From contig NZ_CP034363.1 in assembly GCF_007981265.1 (NCBI RefSeq), positions 3,038,001 through 3,102,000 on the forward strand: a stretch of 64,000 bases of DNA. The letters run 5' to 3'. This document shows, piece after piece, positions 16,970-25,794 of the stretch. Within the stretch, counting starts at the first letter, position 1. The number at the start of each line of letters is the position of its first letter. The translations under genes were made by a program, and so were the position numbers. The DNA is from Pantoea sp. CCBC3-3-1. GTDB taxonomy: Bacteria; Pseudomonadota; Gammaproteobacteria; Enterobacterales; Enterobacteriaceae. Under the pieces are notes generated by a model that saw nothing but the letters and a program-made list of their open reading frames with translations, had not been told where the DNA came from and did no database searches.

Positions 16970-17734
16970 TTAACGCTTTGTTAATACCTCCCAAAAAACA
17001 ACCTTACGCTGCAGTATTTTTACAAAATGAGCACCACATATGCCTATTACCGCCAATAGCAACACACCAGAAAACATCGTTGACAGGCTCATATTGACGG
17101 AGCTGGAAGCAATTAAATATCCCAAACCCTGTTGAGCTGACAAAAACTCGGCAACAACGGCTCCAATTAACGCCAGTGAAACACCAATCTGTAATCCAGA
17201 AAATATTTCACTGGCAGCCGATGGAAGTTTCACATGAATCAATAAGTAAACTTTCGAAGCTGAAAATGCCCGGCAGGTATCTAACAATTCATTATCCGTG
17301 CGACGAATGCCATTTACGGTATTAACGAACAACGGGAAAAAACACACGAGAGTGACCAAGACTACTTTGGAGGCGATGCCAAAACCGCACCACACCAGAA
17401 TAATGGGACCTAATGCGACTTTGGGCATCGCCTGCAAGGCGACCAGCAGCGGATAAACAAATCGTTCAAAGGTAGTGGATTCAGCCAGAACGATGCCGAG
17501 AGCGATAGCCAACAGACTTCCAAAGGTATAACCCAAGGCAATTTCACTTAATGTTGCAGCAATATGCGGCCAGATACTGGCATCCGCGAACCCCTGATAA
17601 AGGGCTGAGAACACCGCAGCTGGGCCGGGCAGAAGATAATCAGGAATAGCAAAAAGCCGTACCGAAAAGTCCCACAGCAGTAGCAGCACCGCCAAACTGA
17701 TGGTCGGGCAAAGGAATGGCATAATCTTACGCAT
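16970..17734 (-). CDS. ABC transporter permease (SsuC/TauC-like)
   Basis: 254 residues, six predicted membrane segments; typical parts are LLLLWDFSVRLFAIPDYLLPGP, LQAMPKVALGPIILVWCGFG and the coupling loop FSASKVYLLIHVKLPSAASEIFSGLQIGVSLALIG. Class: sulfonate/nitrate/taurine permeases. Last gene of a minus-strand operon (binding protein, BAAT-type hydrolase, ATPase, permease); it overlaps the ATPase by 8 bp. Confidence 0.9.
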   Translation of the reverse strand: MRKIMPFLCPTISLAVLLLLWDFSVRLFAIPDYLLPGPAAVFSALYQGFADASIWPHIAATLSEIALGYTFGSLLAIALGIVLAESTTFERFVYPLLVALQAMPKVALGPIILVWCGFGIASKVVLVTLVCFFPLFVNTVNGIRRTDNELLDTCRAFSASKVYLLIHVKLPSAASEIFSGLQIGVSLALIGAVVAEFLSAQQGLGYLIASSSVNMSLSTMFSGVLLLAVIGICGAHFVKILQRKVVFWEVLTKR

Positions 17735-18485
17735 GAGTAAAATAGCTCCTCAAATGCTGGCATAACTGCATAAAGTCCCGGTCGGCAAGCGTTTCAAGCG
17801 TTCGCGGACGCGGCAACGGAATGGTTAAATCTTCAACCAGCGTGCCAGGCCGTGGCGACATCACCAGCACGCGGTCGGCAAGAAACACCGCTTCCTGAAT
17901 ACTGTGGGTGATGAACAGCACGGATTTGCGCTGCTGTTCCCAGATACGCTGTAACTCCAGCATTAACGTTTCTCTTGAGAGCGCATCCAGTGCCGCAAAG
18001 GGTTCATCCATCAGCAATAGCTGCGGGTCATGTAAAAGCATTCGTGCAATACCCACTCGCTGTTGCATTCCGCCGGAGAGCTCAAAAGGATAGTTCGCTG
18101 CAAATTCCGCCAAGCCCACCAATTCCAGCATGTGGTAGGCCCGCAAGCGCGCTGGCACGATAGCCAGACCCAGTGTACGCGCCGGTAGCAGTACATTTTC
18201 TAGCACCGTTTTCCATGGCAACAGATTAGGCTTCTGGAAGACCACGCCGGTCTGTTTACCTGGACCTGACAGGGGATGGCCGCCAAGGGTTATCTCCCCA
18301 CCACTGGCGGGTAATAATCCCGCCGCAAGTTTGAGTAAGGTCGATTTGCCGCAGCCAGAAGGACCCAGAATGGCCACAAACTCCCCTTCCCGCACGGATA
18401 AATTCACGTTCGACAAGGCTTGGATCGTGCCACGACGTGTCGGATATGTAAGTTCAATATCCCGAAGTTGCAGTGCCTCAATCAT
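17727..18485 (-). CDS. ABC transporter ATP-binding protein (SsuB/TauB-like)
   Basis: 252 residues: Walker A GPSGCGKSTLL, Q-loop region GVVFQKPNLLPWKTVLENV, signature LSGGMQQRVGIARML, Walker B LLLMDEPFAALDALSRE. I chose ATG 18485 (MIEALQLRDIELTYP), which overlaps the upstream stop codon (ATGA), over the longer frame at 18533. Partner of the permease at 16970-17734. Confidence 0.92.
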   Translation of the reverse strand: MIEALQLRDIELTYPTRRGTIQALSNVNLSVREGEFVAILGPSGCGKSTLLKLAAGLLPASGGEITLGGHPLSGPGKQTGVVFQKPNLLPWKTVLENVLLPARTLGLAIVPARLRAYHMLELVGLAEFAANYPFELSGGMQQRVGIARMLLHDPQLLLMDEPFAALDALSRETLMLELQRIWEQQRKSVLFITHSIQEAVFLADRVLVMSPRPGTLVEDLTIPLPRPRTLETLADRDFMQLCQHLRSYFTHA

Positions 18486-19780
18486 GACTGAGCCGATGTT
18501 GCAGCAGCTAAAAATACCAGTACCCGCTCCCAACTACGTTGGTTGGCTCGTGCATTTTCCAGCGCGGTGCCACCGCCATCAATGACAACGCCGGCCACCG
18601 GATGCACACGCGCGATGTCAGTCGTCGGAACACCAGGAAAGCCAATGGCGTGGCCCGCACCGTTATTCTCCACATGTTCCACAGGCCAGCGATGCCGATG
18701 AGCCCGCAGCGTTTCTTCAATGCGACGGCAATAATCACGAGAAGGCCAAAACCCGTCATCGCTGCCAGAGATGAGCAGCACCGGTCCGGCAATACGCTCA
18801 ACAGGGATGCGTGCAGCTGTCAGGCTGGCAGCGTGTTGCTCAACAGCCACGAATGCAGGCGCCTGGCGGATAGGTGCACCGGGCTGCGGTGGATGATCAA
18901 AAGCATGCCAATCCGCTGCGGGGTTGTCCTGCCAGATGTTGCGTAAAGGTTGCCCCTGATAGGTCCAGGCGATGGCATCTCTTGGCTCGTCTGGGCGTCC
19001 AGCACGTAATGTGCCGTGCACTACAGCACTCGGCACATAACCCATCACCGCTGAAACCAGATCGGGATAAGTTGCACCTAACAGCAGCGCCAGCTCACCC
19101 CCTCGTGAGTGCCCTGCCACCGCGATAAAGTCAGCTCGCGGCTGTAATGCTTGCCGAGCCCAAATTAGCGCCTGCTCAAAATACTCAAGCGGCGTTTCGG
19201 ATATGTAATCAGGTCTGCCTGGCGCTTTGAAATATCCCAGTGCCAGTGATTGATAACCCTGCGCCGCAAACAGCGCCGCACGGGATTCAGGCATACCGCC
19301 GCCAGAACCATTAAGCACAATGACCAAGGGGAAAGGCCCGGTGCCTGACGGCGTGAACAGCGTGCCAGACAATCCTTGCTCGCGGACTTCGCGTCGAACA
19401 ACGCCGTCCGCGAGAATACGCTGCGTAAGTGTTGCCGTAGCGACCTCACCTTTCGCATCATGCAGCTGCAATTGCAATTCGCGCGGCGCCAGACTTTCAT
19501 TTGAACTGGGATCGTTAGTTCCAGATTGCTTTCGCAACGCCCAAATGAATGCTCCCGGTTCCGCTAGCGACCAGTCCCCCTCAATCGGTGCTGCCGTGTC
19601 GAGATTTAACACCCCCGATCCATCGATATCAAAGCGAGCAACACTTTGCCAGATGCTGCCATCAGCATGCACAAAGTCAGTGGTCAGCGTGGCGACGCCT
19701 TCAGCCAGACCCACTGCACGAATCTGGCGTGGTCGATCAATCAAATCGTCGGGATGGTCGATGAATAATTGAGCGCTCAT
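18482..19780 (-). CDS. Acyl-CoA thioester hydrolase / BAAT-family alpha/beta hydrolase
   Basis: 432 residues in two parts: an N-terminal beta-rich domain as in acyl-CoA thioesterase/bile-acid-CoA amino acid N-acyltransferases (about 1-125) and a C-terminal alpha/beta hydrolase. The nucleophile elbow is GHSRGGE (Ser225), with a likely acid in SGSDDGFWPS and the catalytic His in NGAGHAIGFP. Serine points to thioesterase or hydrolase activity; amidating BAAT enzymes carry Cys. It sits between a sulfonate-type binding protein and its ATPase with 4-bp overlaps on both sides, an unusual place for such an enzyme, suggesting that the imported ligand is an ester, thioester or acyl conjugate. No signal peptide, so cytoplasmic. 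Confidence 0.78.
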   Translation of the reverse strand: MSAQLFIDHPDDLIDRPRQIRAVGLAEGVATLTTDFVHADGSIWQSVARFDIDGSGVLNLDTAAPIEGDWSLAEPGAFIWALRKQSGTNDPSSNESLAPRELQLQLHDAKGEVATATLTQRILADGVVRREVREQGLSGTLFTPSGTGPFPLVIVLNGSGGGMPESRAALFAAQGYQSLALGYFKAPGRPDYISETPLEYFEQALIWARQALQPRADFIAVAGHSRGGELALLLGATYPDLVSAVMGYVPSAVVHGTLRAGRPDEPRDAIAWTYQGQPLRNIWQDNPAADWHAFDHPPQPGAPIRQAPAFVAVEQHAASLTAARIPVERIAGPVLLISGSDDGFWPSRDYCRRIEETLRAHRHRWPVEHVENNGAGHAIGFPGVPTTDIARVHPVAGVVIDGGGTALENARANQRSWERVLVFLAAATSAQS

Positions 19781-20841
19781 TTTGCCTCCTCGGCGCGTTT
19801 TTTCAGGGCTTGCTTATCAAAGTCATTAAAAGCGGCGACAAACTGGTTCGAGAAGATGCGATCGACGGGTACGTCAGCGCTGGGGAACTCACCGGCCTGG
19901 GCCATGGCGGTGACAGAAGAACGGATCACTTTCAGATCGTATTCACCCGGTCTCCGGCGCGAGCCGTCTTCCCTATAAAGCGTGCGATGCAGACGGCGTG
20001 AAAGAAGCGTGGTTGCATCAGCAAGTGCTTTGGCATCGGCATTTGCCGGCTTGTTTTCCGGGTTCTGGCGCCAAAACGCCTGCACGCAATAGGTTGGATT
20101 GATTTCACACACATAGTGCGCTTCGGTATAGGCACGGCCGAAGCGGCGGATGAGATCCGGATTATCTTTAAAGGTATCCTCATGGGCGATAAAGCCATTG
20201 CCGGCACTTTCCTGAAACACGTCAGGGTAAGCGATACGTCGAATCGGTGTTCCCGACAATTCCAGAATATCGTCCCAGCTACTGTTAAAATTCAGTGCAT
20301 CGACCCGCTTATTCCGTAAAGCAACAAATCCTGATCCCAGCGCTCCTACGGCGACGAACTGGACATTTTTACCGGGTTGCAATCCTGCCACCTTAAGCGC
20401 GGCTCTGCTGTTAGGAATCGTGCCCCACGTCAGTGCGCCTACACCAATATTTTTATCTTTGAGGTCAGATAGCGTTTTAATGGGTGAGTCGGCTAAAACC
20501 GCATATTCCATGGTTTGTGATGGCGTGCCGTTATAGAAAAAACGTAACGGAAAAGGATTTTTGCCGCTGAAATAGCTGGATATCACCGGCTCTGAAACAG
20601 GAAAACCAAAAGTCACGCGCTTGCTGGCAACTTGAGGTAATAAAGCGCCAGCACCCTGGAACACCACCAGATTTACCGCCAGATTCTGTTGCTTAAACAG
20701 TCCCAATTCCTGTGCTGCCGCGTAAGGTGCGCCATCATGTACGGCTAAGGGTATAGCCAGCGCAACCGTTACATTATCAACCGCTTTAGCCGGAACAACA
20801 CCTGCACATAAAAGCGAAAATAAAACCCACTGCAGTCGCAT
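19777..20841 (-). CDS. Periplasmic binding protein of the SsuA/TauA/NMT1 class
   Basis: 354 residues; signal peptide (LFSLLCAGVVPAKA), then an NMT1/SsuA-like fold: DGAPYAAAQELGLFKQQNL, VVFQGAGALLPQVASKRVTFGFP, LSDLKDKNIGVGALTWGTIP and ALRNKRVDALNFNSSWDDIL. Two cysteines (CEINPTYC) may form a disulfide. First gene of the minus-strand operon; upstream DNA holds two GntR-type palindromes shared with the divergent GntR gene. The ligand is unknown. Confidence 0.85.
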   Translation of the reverse strand: MRLQWVLFSLLCAGVVPAKAVDNVTVALAIPLAVHDGAPYAAAQELGLFKQQNLAVNLVVFQGAGALLPQVASKRVTFGFPVSEPVISSYFSGKNPFPLRFFYNGTPSQTMEYAVLADSPIKTLSDLKDKNIGVGALTWGTIPNSRAALKVAGLQPGKNVQFVAVGALGSGFVALRNKRVDALNFNSSWDDILELSGTPIRRIAYPDVFQESAGNGFIAHEDTFKDNPDLIRRFGRAYTEAHYVCEINPTYCVQAFWRQNPENKPANADAKALADATTLLSRRLHRTLYREDGSRRRPGEYDLKVIRSSVTAMAQAGEFPSADVPVDRIFSNQFVAAFNDFDKQALKKRAEEAK

Positions 20842-20999
20842 ATTTTATTTCCTGGGTAATGAGTATTGGTCACCAGGGTAAAGGAGTGATTTTGAATCAA
20901 GAACAAATAACTTTATCTATTTATGTGCATTTCCTGGATGAAGTGGGATGCTCAGAATAATTAAAGCGAATTTAATCAGTAAAATGCTAAGTGTCTGTG

Positions 21000-21014
21000 T
21001 GTGAGCAGCCCACA
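21000..21014. promoter_or_regulatory. GntR-type operator copy 1
   Basis: TGTGAGCAGCCCACA, one base different from the perfect palindrome at 21111-21125. Centre-to-centre distance is 111 bp. It lies in the middle of the divergent intergenic region and could serve both operons. Confidence 0.6.
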
Positions 21015-21110
21015 CTATGCATTTTTATAGATTAGATTACTGATTTAATTATTAGGAAATGACGATATGTTTAATTAAGAATGCGCTAACTCATCTCTTC
21101 AACCTCGCCC

Positions 21111-21125
21111 TGTGAGCAGCTCACA
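21111..21125. promoter_or_regulatory. GntR-type operator copy 2
   Basis: TGTGAGCAGCTCACA is a perfect 7-1-7 palindrome ending 21 bp before the GTG of the GntR gene, a good position for autorepression. Confidence 0.65.
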
Positions 21126-21146
21126 AGGGCATACTGAGAGGCCAGC

Positions 21147-21845
21147 GTGACTGATTTTTTATCTCTAAGTGATAAGGCATACCATACGATTCGCCGCGAT
21201 GTATTGACCTGCCGCTTGCTGCCGGGATCGCTGGTGACTGAATCTGAATTAATGGAGCGTTATCACACCGGTAAGAGCACGATTCGTCTGGCGTTGACCC
21301 GACTAAGCCATGAAAAACTTGTCGTTTCCCGACCGCGCAAGGGCTATCGCATTGCACCGGTTTCTGTGCAAGACGTAGAAGAGATCTTCACGGTGCGCGC
21401 CGCGCTCGAACCGCTTGCAGCACGCCTTGCTGTGGGGAAAGTGGATATTGAGTTGCTTAAATCGCTGGAAGCGCAGTGCCGCGTTGAAGTGGCTGCTCCG
21501 CTCTCTACGCGCATCGATGTTTTTATGAATGCTAATAAACGCTTTCACCTCACCATCGCGGAAGCAACGGGCAATCAACACCTGATTAATACCTTGTCAG
21601 GGCTGATGGATGAAATGTCGCGCCTGGTGGCACTGGGATTTAATGTTCAGCGAATTAAACCCGAAATTAAACATGACCATAATGCCATGATTGAGGCGTT
21701 TATAGAGGGTGATGCAAAACGCGTTGAAACTATTGCACGCCGACATATTGAGACTTTCCAGGCGATGACGCTGGAAAAAATATATGCCACCCTGAGCAAA
21801 AAAGGCACCTTATTACCTGTGTTGCCGCGGGAGATATTTGAATGA
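21147..21845 (+). CDS. GntR-family transcriptional regulator (FadR subfamily, FCD domain)
   Basis: 232 residues: N-terminal winged HTH (residues about 8-70: AYHTIRRDVLTCRLLPGSLV, ESELMERYHTGKSTIRLALT, LVVSRPRKGYRIAP) and a C-terminal all-helical FCD ligand domain (VEEIFTVRAALEPLAARLA; NKRFHLTIAEATGNQHL; HDHNAMIEAFIEGDAKRVE). The metal-type His residues of FCD domains (FH, H..H) are visible. GTG start preceded by GAGAGG. The stop overlaps the next ATG, so it heads its own operon; FadR-type GntR proteins usually bind an organic acid inducer. Confidence 0.9.
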   Translation: MTDFLSLSDKAYHTIRRDVLTCRLLPGSLVTESELMERYHTGKSTIRLALTRLSHEKLVVSRPRKGYRIAPVSVQDVEEIFTVRAALEPLAARLAVGKVDIELLKSLEAQCRVEVAAPLSTRIDVFMNANKRFHLTIAEATGNQHLINTLSGLMDEMSRLVALGFNVQRIKPEIKHDHNAMIEAFIEGDAKRVETIARRHIETFQAMTLEKIYATLSKKGTLLPVLPREIFE

Positions 21846-22576
21846 GCGCGGCCATAGAGTTAAAGGATGTCAGTAAATCCTTCGCCCACCAGCCTGTTCT
21901 GGAAAAAATTTCATTAAGCATTCAAAATGCAGAGATTGTCGCTCTGCTTGGTGCCTCTGGAGGTGGAAAAAGCACGTTGCTCAATCTCATTTCCGGTCTG
22001 CTTGATGCCGATGGTGGCGACATTCTTATTCAGGGAACAGCAGCGAAGCATTTTCAGCAATGGCAACAGGTAGCCTACTTGTTTCAGGAGGACAGACTGC
22101 TACCCTGGCGCTCAGTCCAACAAAACGTGCATTTTGGCCTGGAAAATAGCGCACTGAGCAAATCTGAGAAGCAGCAACGCGTCAGTGATGCTTTAAAGCT
22201 GGTGGGACTCGCAGATTATGCCCAGCACTGGCCTCATCAATTGTCTGGCGGCATGCGCAGCCGTGTTGCGCTGGCGCGCAGCCTGGTGGTGCAGCCGCAA
22301 ATCATGCTGATGGATGAGCCTTTTTCACGTCTTGATCCTCAAACGCGCAGTACGCTACACAACGAACTCTTACGCATCCAGGCGCTAACGGCAATGACCA
22401 TTATTATCGTGACGCATGATGTTGAAGAAGCCGTTGTATTAGCCGATCGGGTCGTTGTGCTGAAGCCGCACCCAGGTCGTATTCACTCGCAAACGGCATT
22501 GTCCTTACCGCGACCGCGCATTGCCACTCTCCCTGACGTCAATGAACAGATTCGTTTGCTCAGGCTGGAGGTGTGA
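21842..22576 (+). CDS. ABC transporter ATP-binding protein (SsuB/TauB-like)
   Basis: 244 residues: Walker A GASGGGKSTLL, LFQEDRLLPWRSVQQNV, signature LSGGMRSRVALARSL, Walker B IMLMDEPFSRLDPQTR. Overlaps the GntR stop by 4 bp. It forms an importer with the permease (22578) and binding protein (23372) that follow. Confidence 0.92.
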   Translation: MSAAIELKDVSKSFAHQPVLEKISLSIQNAEIVALLGASGGGKSTLLNLISGLLDADGGDILIQGTAAKHFQQWQQVAYLFQEDRLLPWRSVQQNVHFGLENSALSKSEKQQRVSDALKLVGLADYAQHWPHQLSGGMRSRVALARSLVVQPQIMLMDEPFSRLDPQTRSTLHNELLRIQALTAMTIIIVTHDVEEAVVLADRVVVLKPHPGRIHSQTALSLPRPRIATLPDVNEQIRLLRLEV

Positions 22577-22577
22577 A

Positions 22578-23345
22578 ATGACATTACTTTCACGCACGCT
22601 CAGTCTGCTCATCCAACGTCTGGTCCTGATGGGTATTTTTCTGCTGGCATGGTGGCAAGGTTCGCAGCACCTGCCGACGTTTATTTTACCCAGCCCTGGT
22701 GCGACCTGGCAGGCTCTGCTTGGGTTGTGGCATACCGGCACCTTATTTCATGACATTGGCGTAACGCTGGGGCGTGTGGTGTCAGGTTTTGCGCTGGCCG
22801 CACTTATCGGCACGCTTTGCGGCTTGGTGCTCGGTGCCAATCCGCGTGTCGCACGATTCTGTGAACCGCTGCTGGCAGTCCTCAATACGGTCTCTTCAGC
22901 CATCTGGGCCATTTTTGCCATCATCTGGTTTGGCATATCAGACGCCACCACGGTGTTCGTGGTGTTTATGACAGCGATGCCGCTGATTTTAACCAACGTC
23001 TGGCAGGGCGCGCTGAATGTGGAAACCCAGTTTGTGGAGCTGGCACGCAGTTTCCGCATGAGCCGCAGACAACTGCTGTCAAAAATTTATTTTCCTTCAA
23101 TTTTGCCCTACTTCTTCTCCGGTGCGCGTCTGGCGTTTGGTTTCGGCTGGCGCGTGTCTCTGGTGGCTGAAACGCTCGGTTCATCGGATGGGATCGGTTA
23201 CCGCCTGCGCCAGGCCGGCGACCTGGTGCAAACCAGCCAGGTTTTCGCCTGGACACTACTACTCGTCGCACTGATGTTGTTGCTGGAAGGTGGTCTGTTG
23301 AAGCCACTGGAGCGACACCTTTTCCGCTGGAAAAAACGTATATAA
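22578..23345 (+). CDS. ABC transporter permease (SsuC/TauC-like)
   Basis: 255 residues, starting MTLLSRTLSLLIQRLVLMGI; the ATG lies 1 bp after the ATPase stop and is preceded by GGAGG. A longer frame from 22521 overlaps the ATPase and is unlikely. Family features: LPTFILPSPGATWQALL, the coupling loop FRMSRRQLLSKIYFPSILPYFFSGARLAFGF and GWRVSLVAETLGSSDGIG. Confidence 0.9.
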   Translation: MTLLSRTLSLLIQRLVLMGIFLLAWWQGSQHLPTFILPSPGATWQALLGLWHTGTLFHDIGVTLGRVVSGFALAALIGTLCGLVLGANPRVARFCEPLLAVLNTVSSAIWAIFAIIWFGISDATTVFVVFMTAMPLILTNVWQGALNVETQFVELARSFRMSRRQLLSKIYFPSILPYFFSGARLAFGFGWRVSLVAETLGSSDGIGYRLRQAGDLVQTSQVFAWTLLLVALMLLLEGGLLKPLERHLFRWKKRI

Positions 23346-23371
23346 CTCATTCTTTTCATCAGGGGTATGTC

Positions 23372-24349
23372 ATGAAAAAGCTGCTTGTCTTGTTCACGCT
23401 GCTGGCCACGCTGTTGCCGCAGCTTAGCTTTGCCAACACAAAAATTCGTATCGGATACTGGACCTCGGGCGTCAGCCTCGGTTACGGCGCAGTGCTTGAA
23501 AACCAGGCGTTTCTTAAGAAGCGCGGGATCGATGCAGAGTTCGTGCATTTCCCGGATGTAAACGCACCGTTAAAGGCATTAGCTTCGGGATCGATTGATT
23601 TAGCATTCGGCGCACCGGTTGCTGGCGTATTTAGCATGGCTTCAGAAGGTGTGCCGGTCAAAATCATTGCCGCTACCCAGCCCGCCGACGTGGCCTTTGT
23701 TGTGCCGCAAGGTTCGCCCATTACCTCGCTAGCTCAGTTGAAAGGTAAAAAAATAGGCATGTCTCCGGCAGGCTCATCGGTGGCGGTAATTGGCACCACT
23801 CTGTTACAAGAAAATGCCGGCATCACGGCCAATGACTTTGCCTTGATTGGTGGCAACGAGTCCCGCCTCGCGCAGTTCTTGTCGCAAAAACAAATTGATG
23901 CCGCAGCCCTGCGTACGCTGACCGTTCAGCAACTTCCAGAGCTGAAATTGCGCGTCATCGCGACCTATGCCGACGAATGGAAAAAGCTTACCCATAGCGA
24001 TGCGCTGCCGTATATCGGCGTCGGCACCGCACGCAGCGAGCTGATCGCACAGCACCCTGAAGCCGTTGCCCAGGTTATTGCCGCCTTGCGTGACACGCTG
24101 GCGTGGGGCCGCACCCATCCCGACCAGGTCCTGAAAATTCTTCAGACTCAAGCAAATCTGCCGGAAGACCAGGCCCGTGCCTATGTCGGCCTGTGGGATC
24201 GCATGAACCAGATGTCATTTGAAACAGCCGACATTGACACGCTGAAGCGTGAGCATGCGGTACTGCTCAGTAGCGGCGCAGTCAAAGGTGCATTGAACAA
24301 TCAGCTGTTTGATAACCGCCCTTACCTTCAATCCAAAACCCTGAACTAA
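23372..24349 (+). CDS. Periplasmic binding protein of the SsuA/NMT1 class
   Basis: 325 residues; signal peptide (KKLLVLFTLLATLLPQLSFA), then an SsuA-like fold: IRIGYWTSGVSLGYGAVLENQ, DVNAPLKALASGSIDLAFGAPVAG, LAQLKGKKIGMSPAGSSVAV and AQFLSQKQIDAAALRTLTVQ. Third part of the importer encoded by this operon. Ligand not readable; neighbours (oxidoreductase, thioesterase, acyl-CoA ligase, gamma-glutamyltransferase) suggest a carboxylic compound rather than a simple sulfonate. Confidence 0.88.
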   Translation: MKKLLVLFTLLATLLPQLSFANTKIRIGYWTSGVSLGYGAVLENQAFLKKRGIDAEFVHFPDVNAPLKALASGSIDLAFGAPVAGVFSMASEGVPVKIIAATQPADVAFVVPQGSPITSLAQLKGKKIGMSPAGSSVAVIGTTLLQENAGITANDFALIGGNESRLAQFLSQKQIDAAALRTLTVQQLPELKLRVIATYADEWKKLTHSDALPYIGVGTARSELIAQHPEAVAQVIAALRDTLAWGRTHPDQVLKILQTQANLPEDQARAYVGLWDRMNQMSFETADIDTLKREHAVLLSSGAVKGALNNQLFDNRPYLQSKTLN

Positions 24350-24364
24350 ACCGGAGTACAACTC

Positions 24365-25387
24365 ATGAAAGCGCTGGTATTAAACCAACACGGCGACCTT
24401 GACCAATTGCAGATTGATCCTGACAAGCCCCAGCCACTTGTCCAGGCGGGCCACGTGGTGGTGCAGGTTCACTCTTCCTCTTTCAACTATCACGATGTGT
24501 TCACCGTTCAGGGCATGCCGGGCATCAAGATTCCGTTGCCGGTTGTGCCAGGGCTGGATTTAGCCGGCACCATCGCCAGCGTGGGTGAGGATGTCGCTGA
24601 CTGGGCCATCGGCGATCGCGTGTTGGTGAATCCACTGAAACCCGGCGTCGGTTTGATGGGCGAGATGATTGATGGCGGCATGGCCGAGTATGCGCTGGTT
24701 GAGGCCAGCCAGCTGATAGCCATCCCTGAAAAGGTGAGCTTCGAACATGCGGCGGCCCTGCCCGTGGCCTATGGCACGGCGCACCGTATGCTAATAACCC
24801 ACAATACCGTGAAAGCGGGTGACAAGGTGCTGATCTTAGGCGCCAGCGGCGGTGTTGGCACGGCCTGTGTGGTGCTGGCGAAACACCTTGGTGCGGAAGT
24901 GATTGCCTGTGCGGGCAGTGATGAAAAAGCCACAGCGCTGAAAGCTTTAGGTGCCGACCATGTGGTGAATTATCGCGAGCAGGACTTCTCGCGCTGGGCG
25001 ATCGAAAAATATGGAAAACCGCAGCGCCGCACGCATGAAGGGGGCGTTGATGTGGTGATTAACTTTACCGGTGGAGAAACCTGGCGCCCCTCGCTGAAGT
25101 GCCTGAAACGCGGCGGTACGCTACTGGTATGTGGTGCAACTGCGGGTTACGACCCAAAAGAAGATTTACGTTATGTCTGGAGTTTTGAGCTGAATATCAA
25201 AGGCTCAAACAGTTTCTATAAGGAAGATTTAACCGCGCTGCTGCACATGGTTGCCAACGGCCAGATTACACCATTAATCGATCGCGTTTTACCTCTTGAA
25301 CAAGCCGCTGAAGGGTTACGTTTGATTCGCGACCGTGAAGTGCTCGGCAAAGTCATTGTTAATCCCTCATCAGGAGCTCAGTCATGA
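24365..25387 (+). CDS. Zinc-independent MDR oxidoreductase (quinone oxidoreductase-like)
   Basis: 340 residues of the medium-chain dehydrogenase/reductase superfamily, NADPH:quinone oxidoreductase branch: a GroES-like N-terminus (residues 1-120; VPGLDLAGTIASVGEDVADW; IGDRVLVNP) and a Rossmann domain with GASGGVGTACVVLAKHLGAEV. The Cys ligands of structural or catalytic zinc sites are missing, so it is a zinc-free reductase of enones or quinones. Fifteen bp after the binding protein; the stop overlaps the next ATG (ATGA). Confidence 0.88.
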   Translation: MKALVLNQHGDLDQLQIDPDKPQPLVQAGHVVVQVHSSSFNYHDVFTVQGMPGIKIPLPVVPGLDLAGTIASVGEDVADWAIGDRVLVNPLKPGVGLMGEMIDGGMAEYALVEASQLIAIPEKVSFEHAAALPVAYGTAHRMLITHNTVKAGDKVLILGASGGVGTACVVLAKHLGAEVIACAGSDEKATALKALGADHVVNYREQDFSRWAIEKYGKPQRRTHEGGVDVVINFTGGETWRPSLKCLKRGGTLLVCGATAGYDPKEDLRYVWSFELNIKGSNSFYKEDLTALLHMVANGQITPLIDRVLPLEQAAEGLRLIRDREVLGKVIVNPSSGAQS

Positions 25388-25794
25388 ATGCACATGAAGT
25401 CGAACAAAAACTGCTGCAAGGCCCCTATCATCAATGGCTGGGATTGAAAGTATTCAACGTAGCGGAAGGGGAAATTACGCTACAGGTTCCGTTTCGCGCT
25501 GAGTTTGTGGTCAATCCTGCGGGTGGCTACATTCATGGTGGAATTCTGGCGACGCTGATTGACCTTGCAGCTGACTGGGCGTTGGTTGCCTGGACACAAA
25601 AAGGCGTGCCAACGCTGAATCTGCACGTGGATTACCATCGCCCTGCACGCGGTGATCTTACGGTAAGCGCCAAAGTCATCAAACACGGCAAACTCGCCTC
25701 CAGTGCGGAAGCCTGGATCCATGATGCGGAAGGTCGACTGGTCGCAAGCGGACGGGGTCTTTATGCCACGCCGGTCACACAGGGGGTAGCATGA
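25384..25794 (+). CDS. PaaI-family hotdog thioesterase
   Basis: 136 residues, one hotdog domain: FRAEFVVNPAGGYIHGGILA followed by TLIDLAADWALVAW (catalytic region of the 4HBT/PaaI group) and LNLHVDYHRPARGDLTVSAKVIKHGK. Hydrolyses aryl- or acyl-CoA thioesters in catabolic operons. Overlaps the neighbours by 4 bp on both sides, so it is part of a tightly coupled pathway with the acyl-CoA ligase two genes downstream. Confidence 0.88.
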   Translation: MNAHEVEQKLLQGPYHQWLGLKVFNVAEGEITLQVPFRAEFVVNPAGGYIHGGILATLIDLAADWALVAWTQKGVPTLNLHVDYHRPARGDLTVSAKVIKHGKLASSAEAWIHDAEGRLVASGRGLYATPVTQGVA

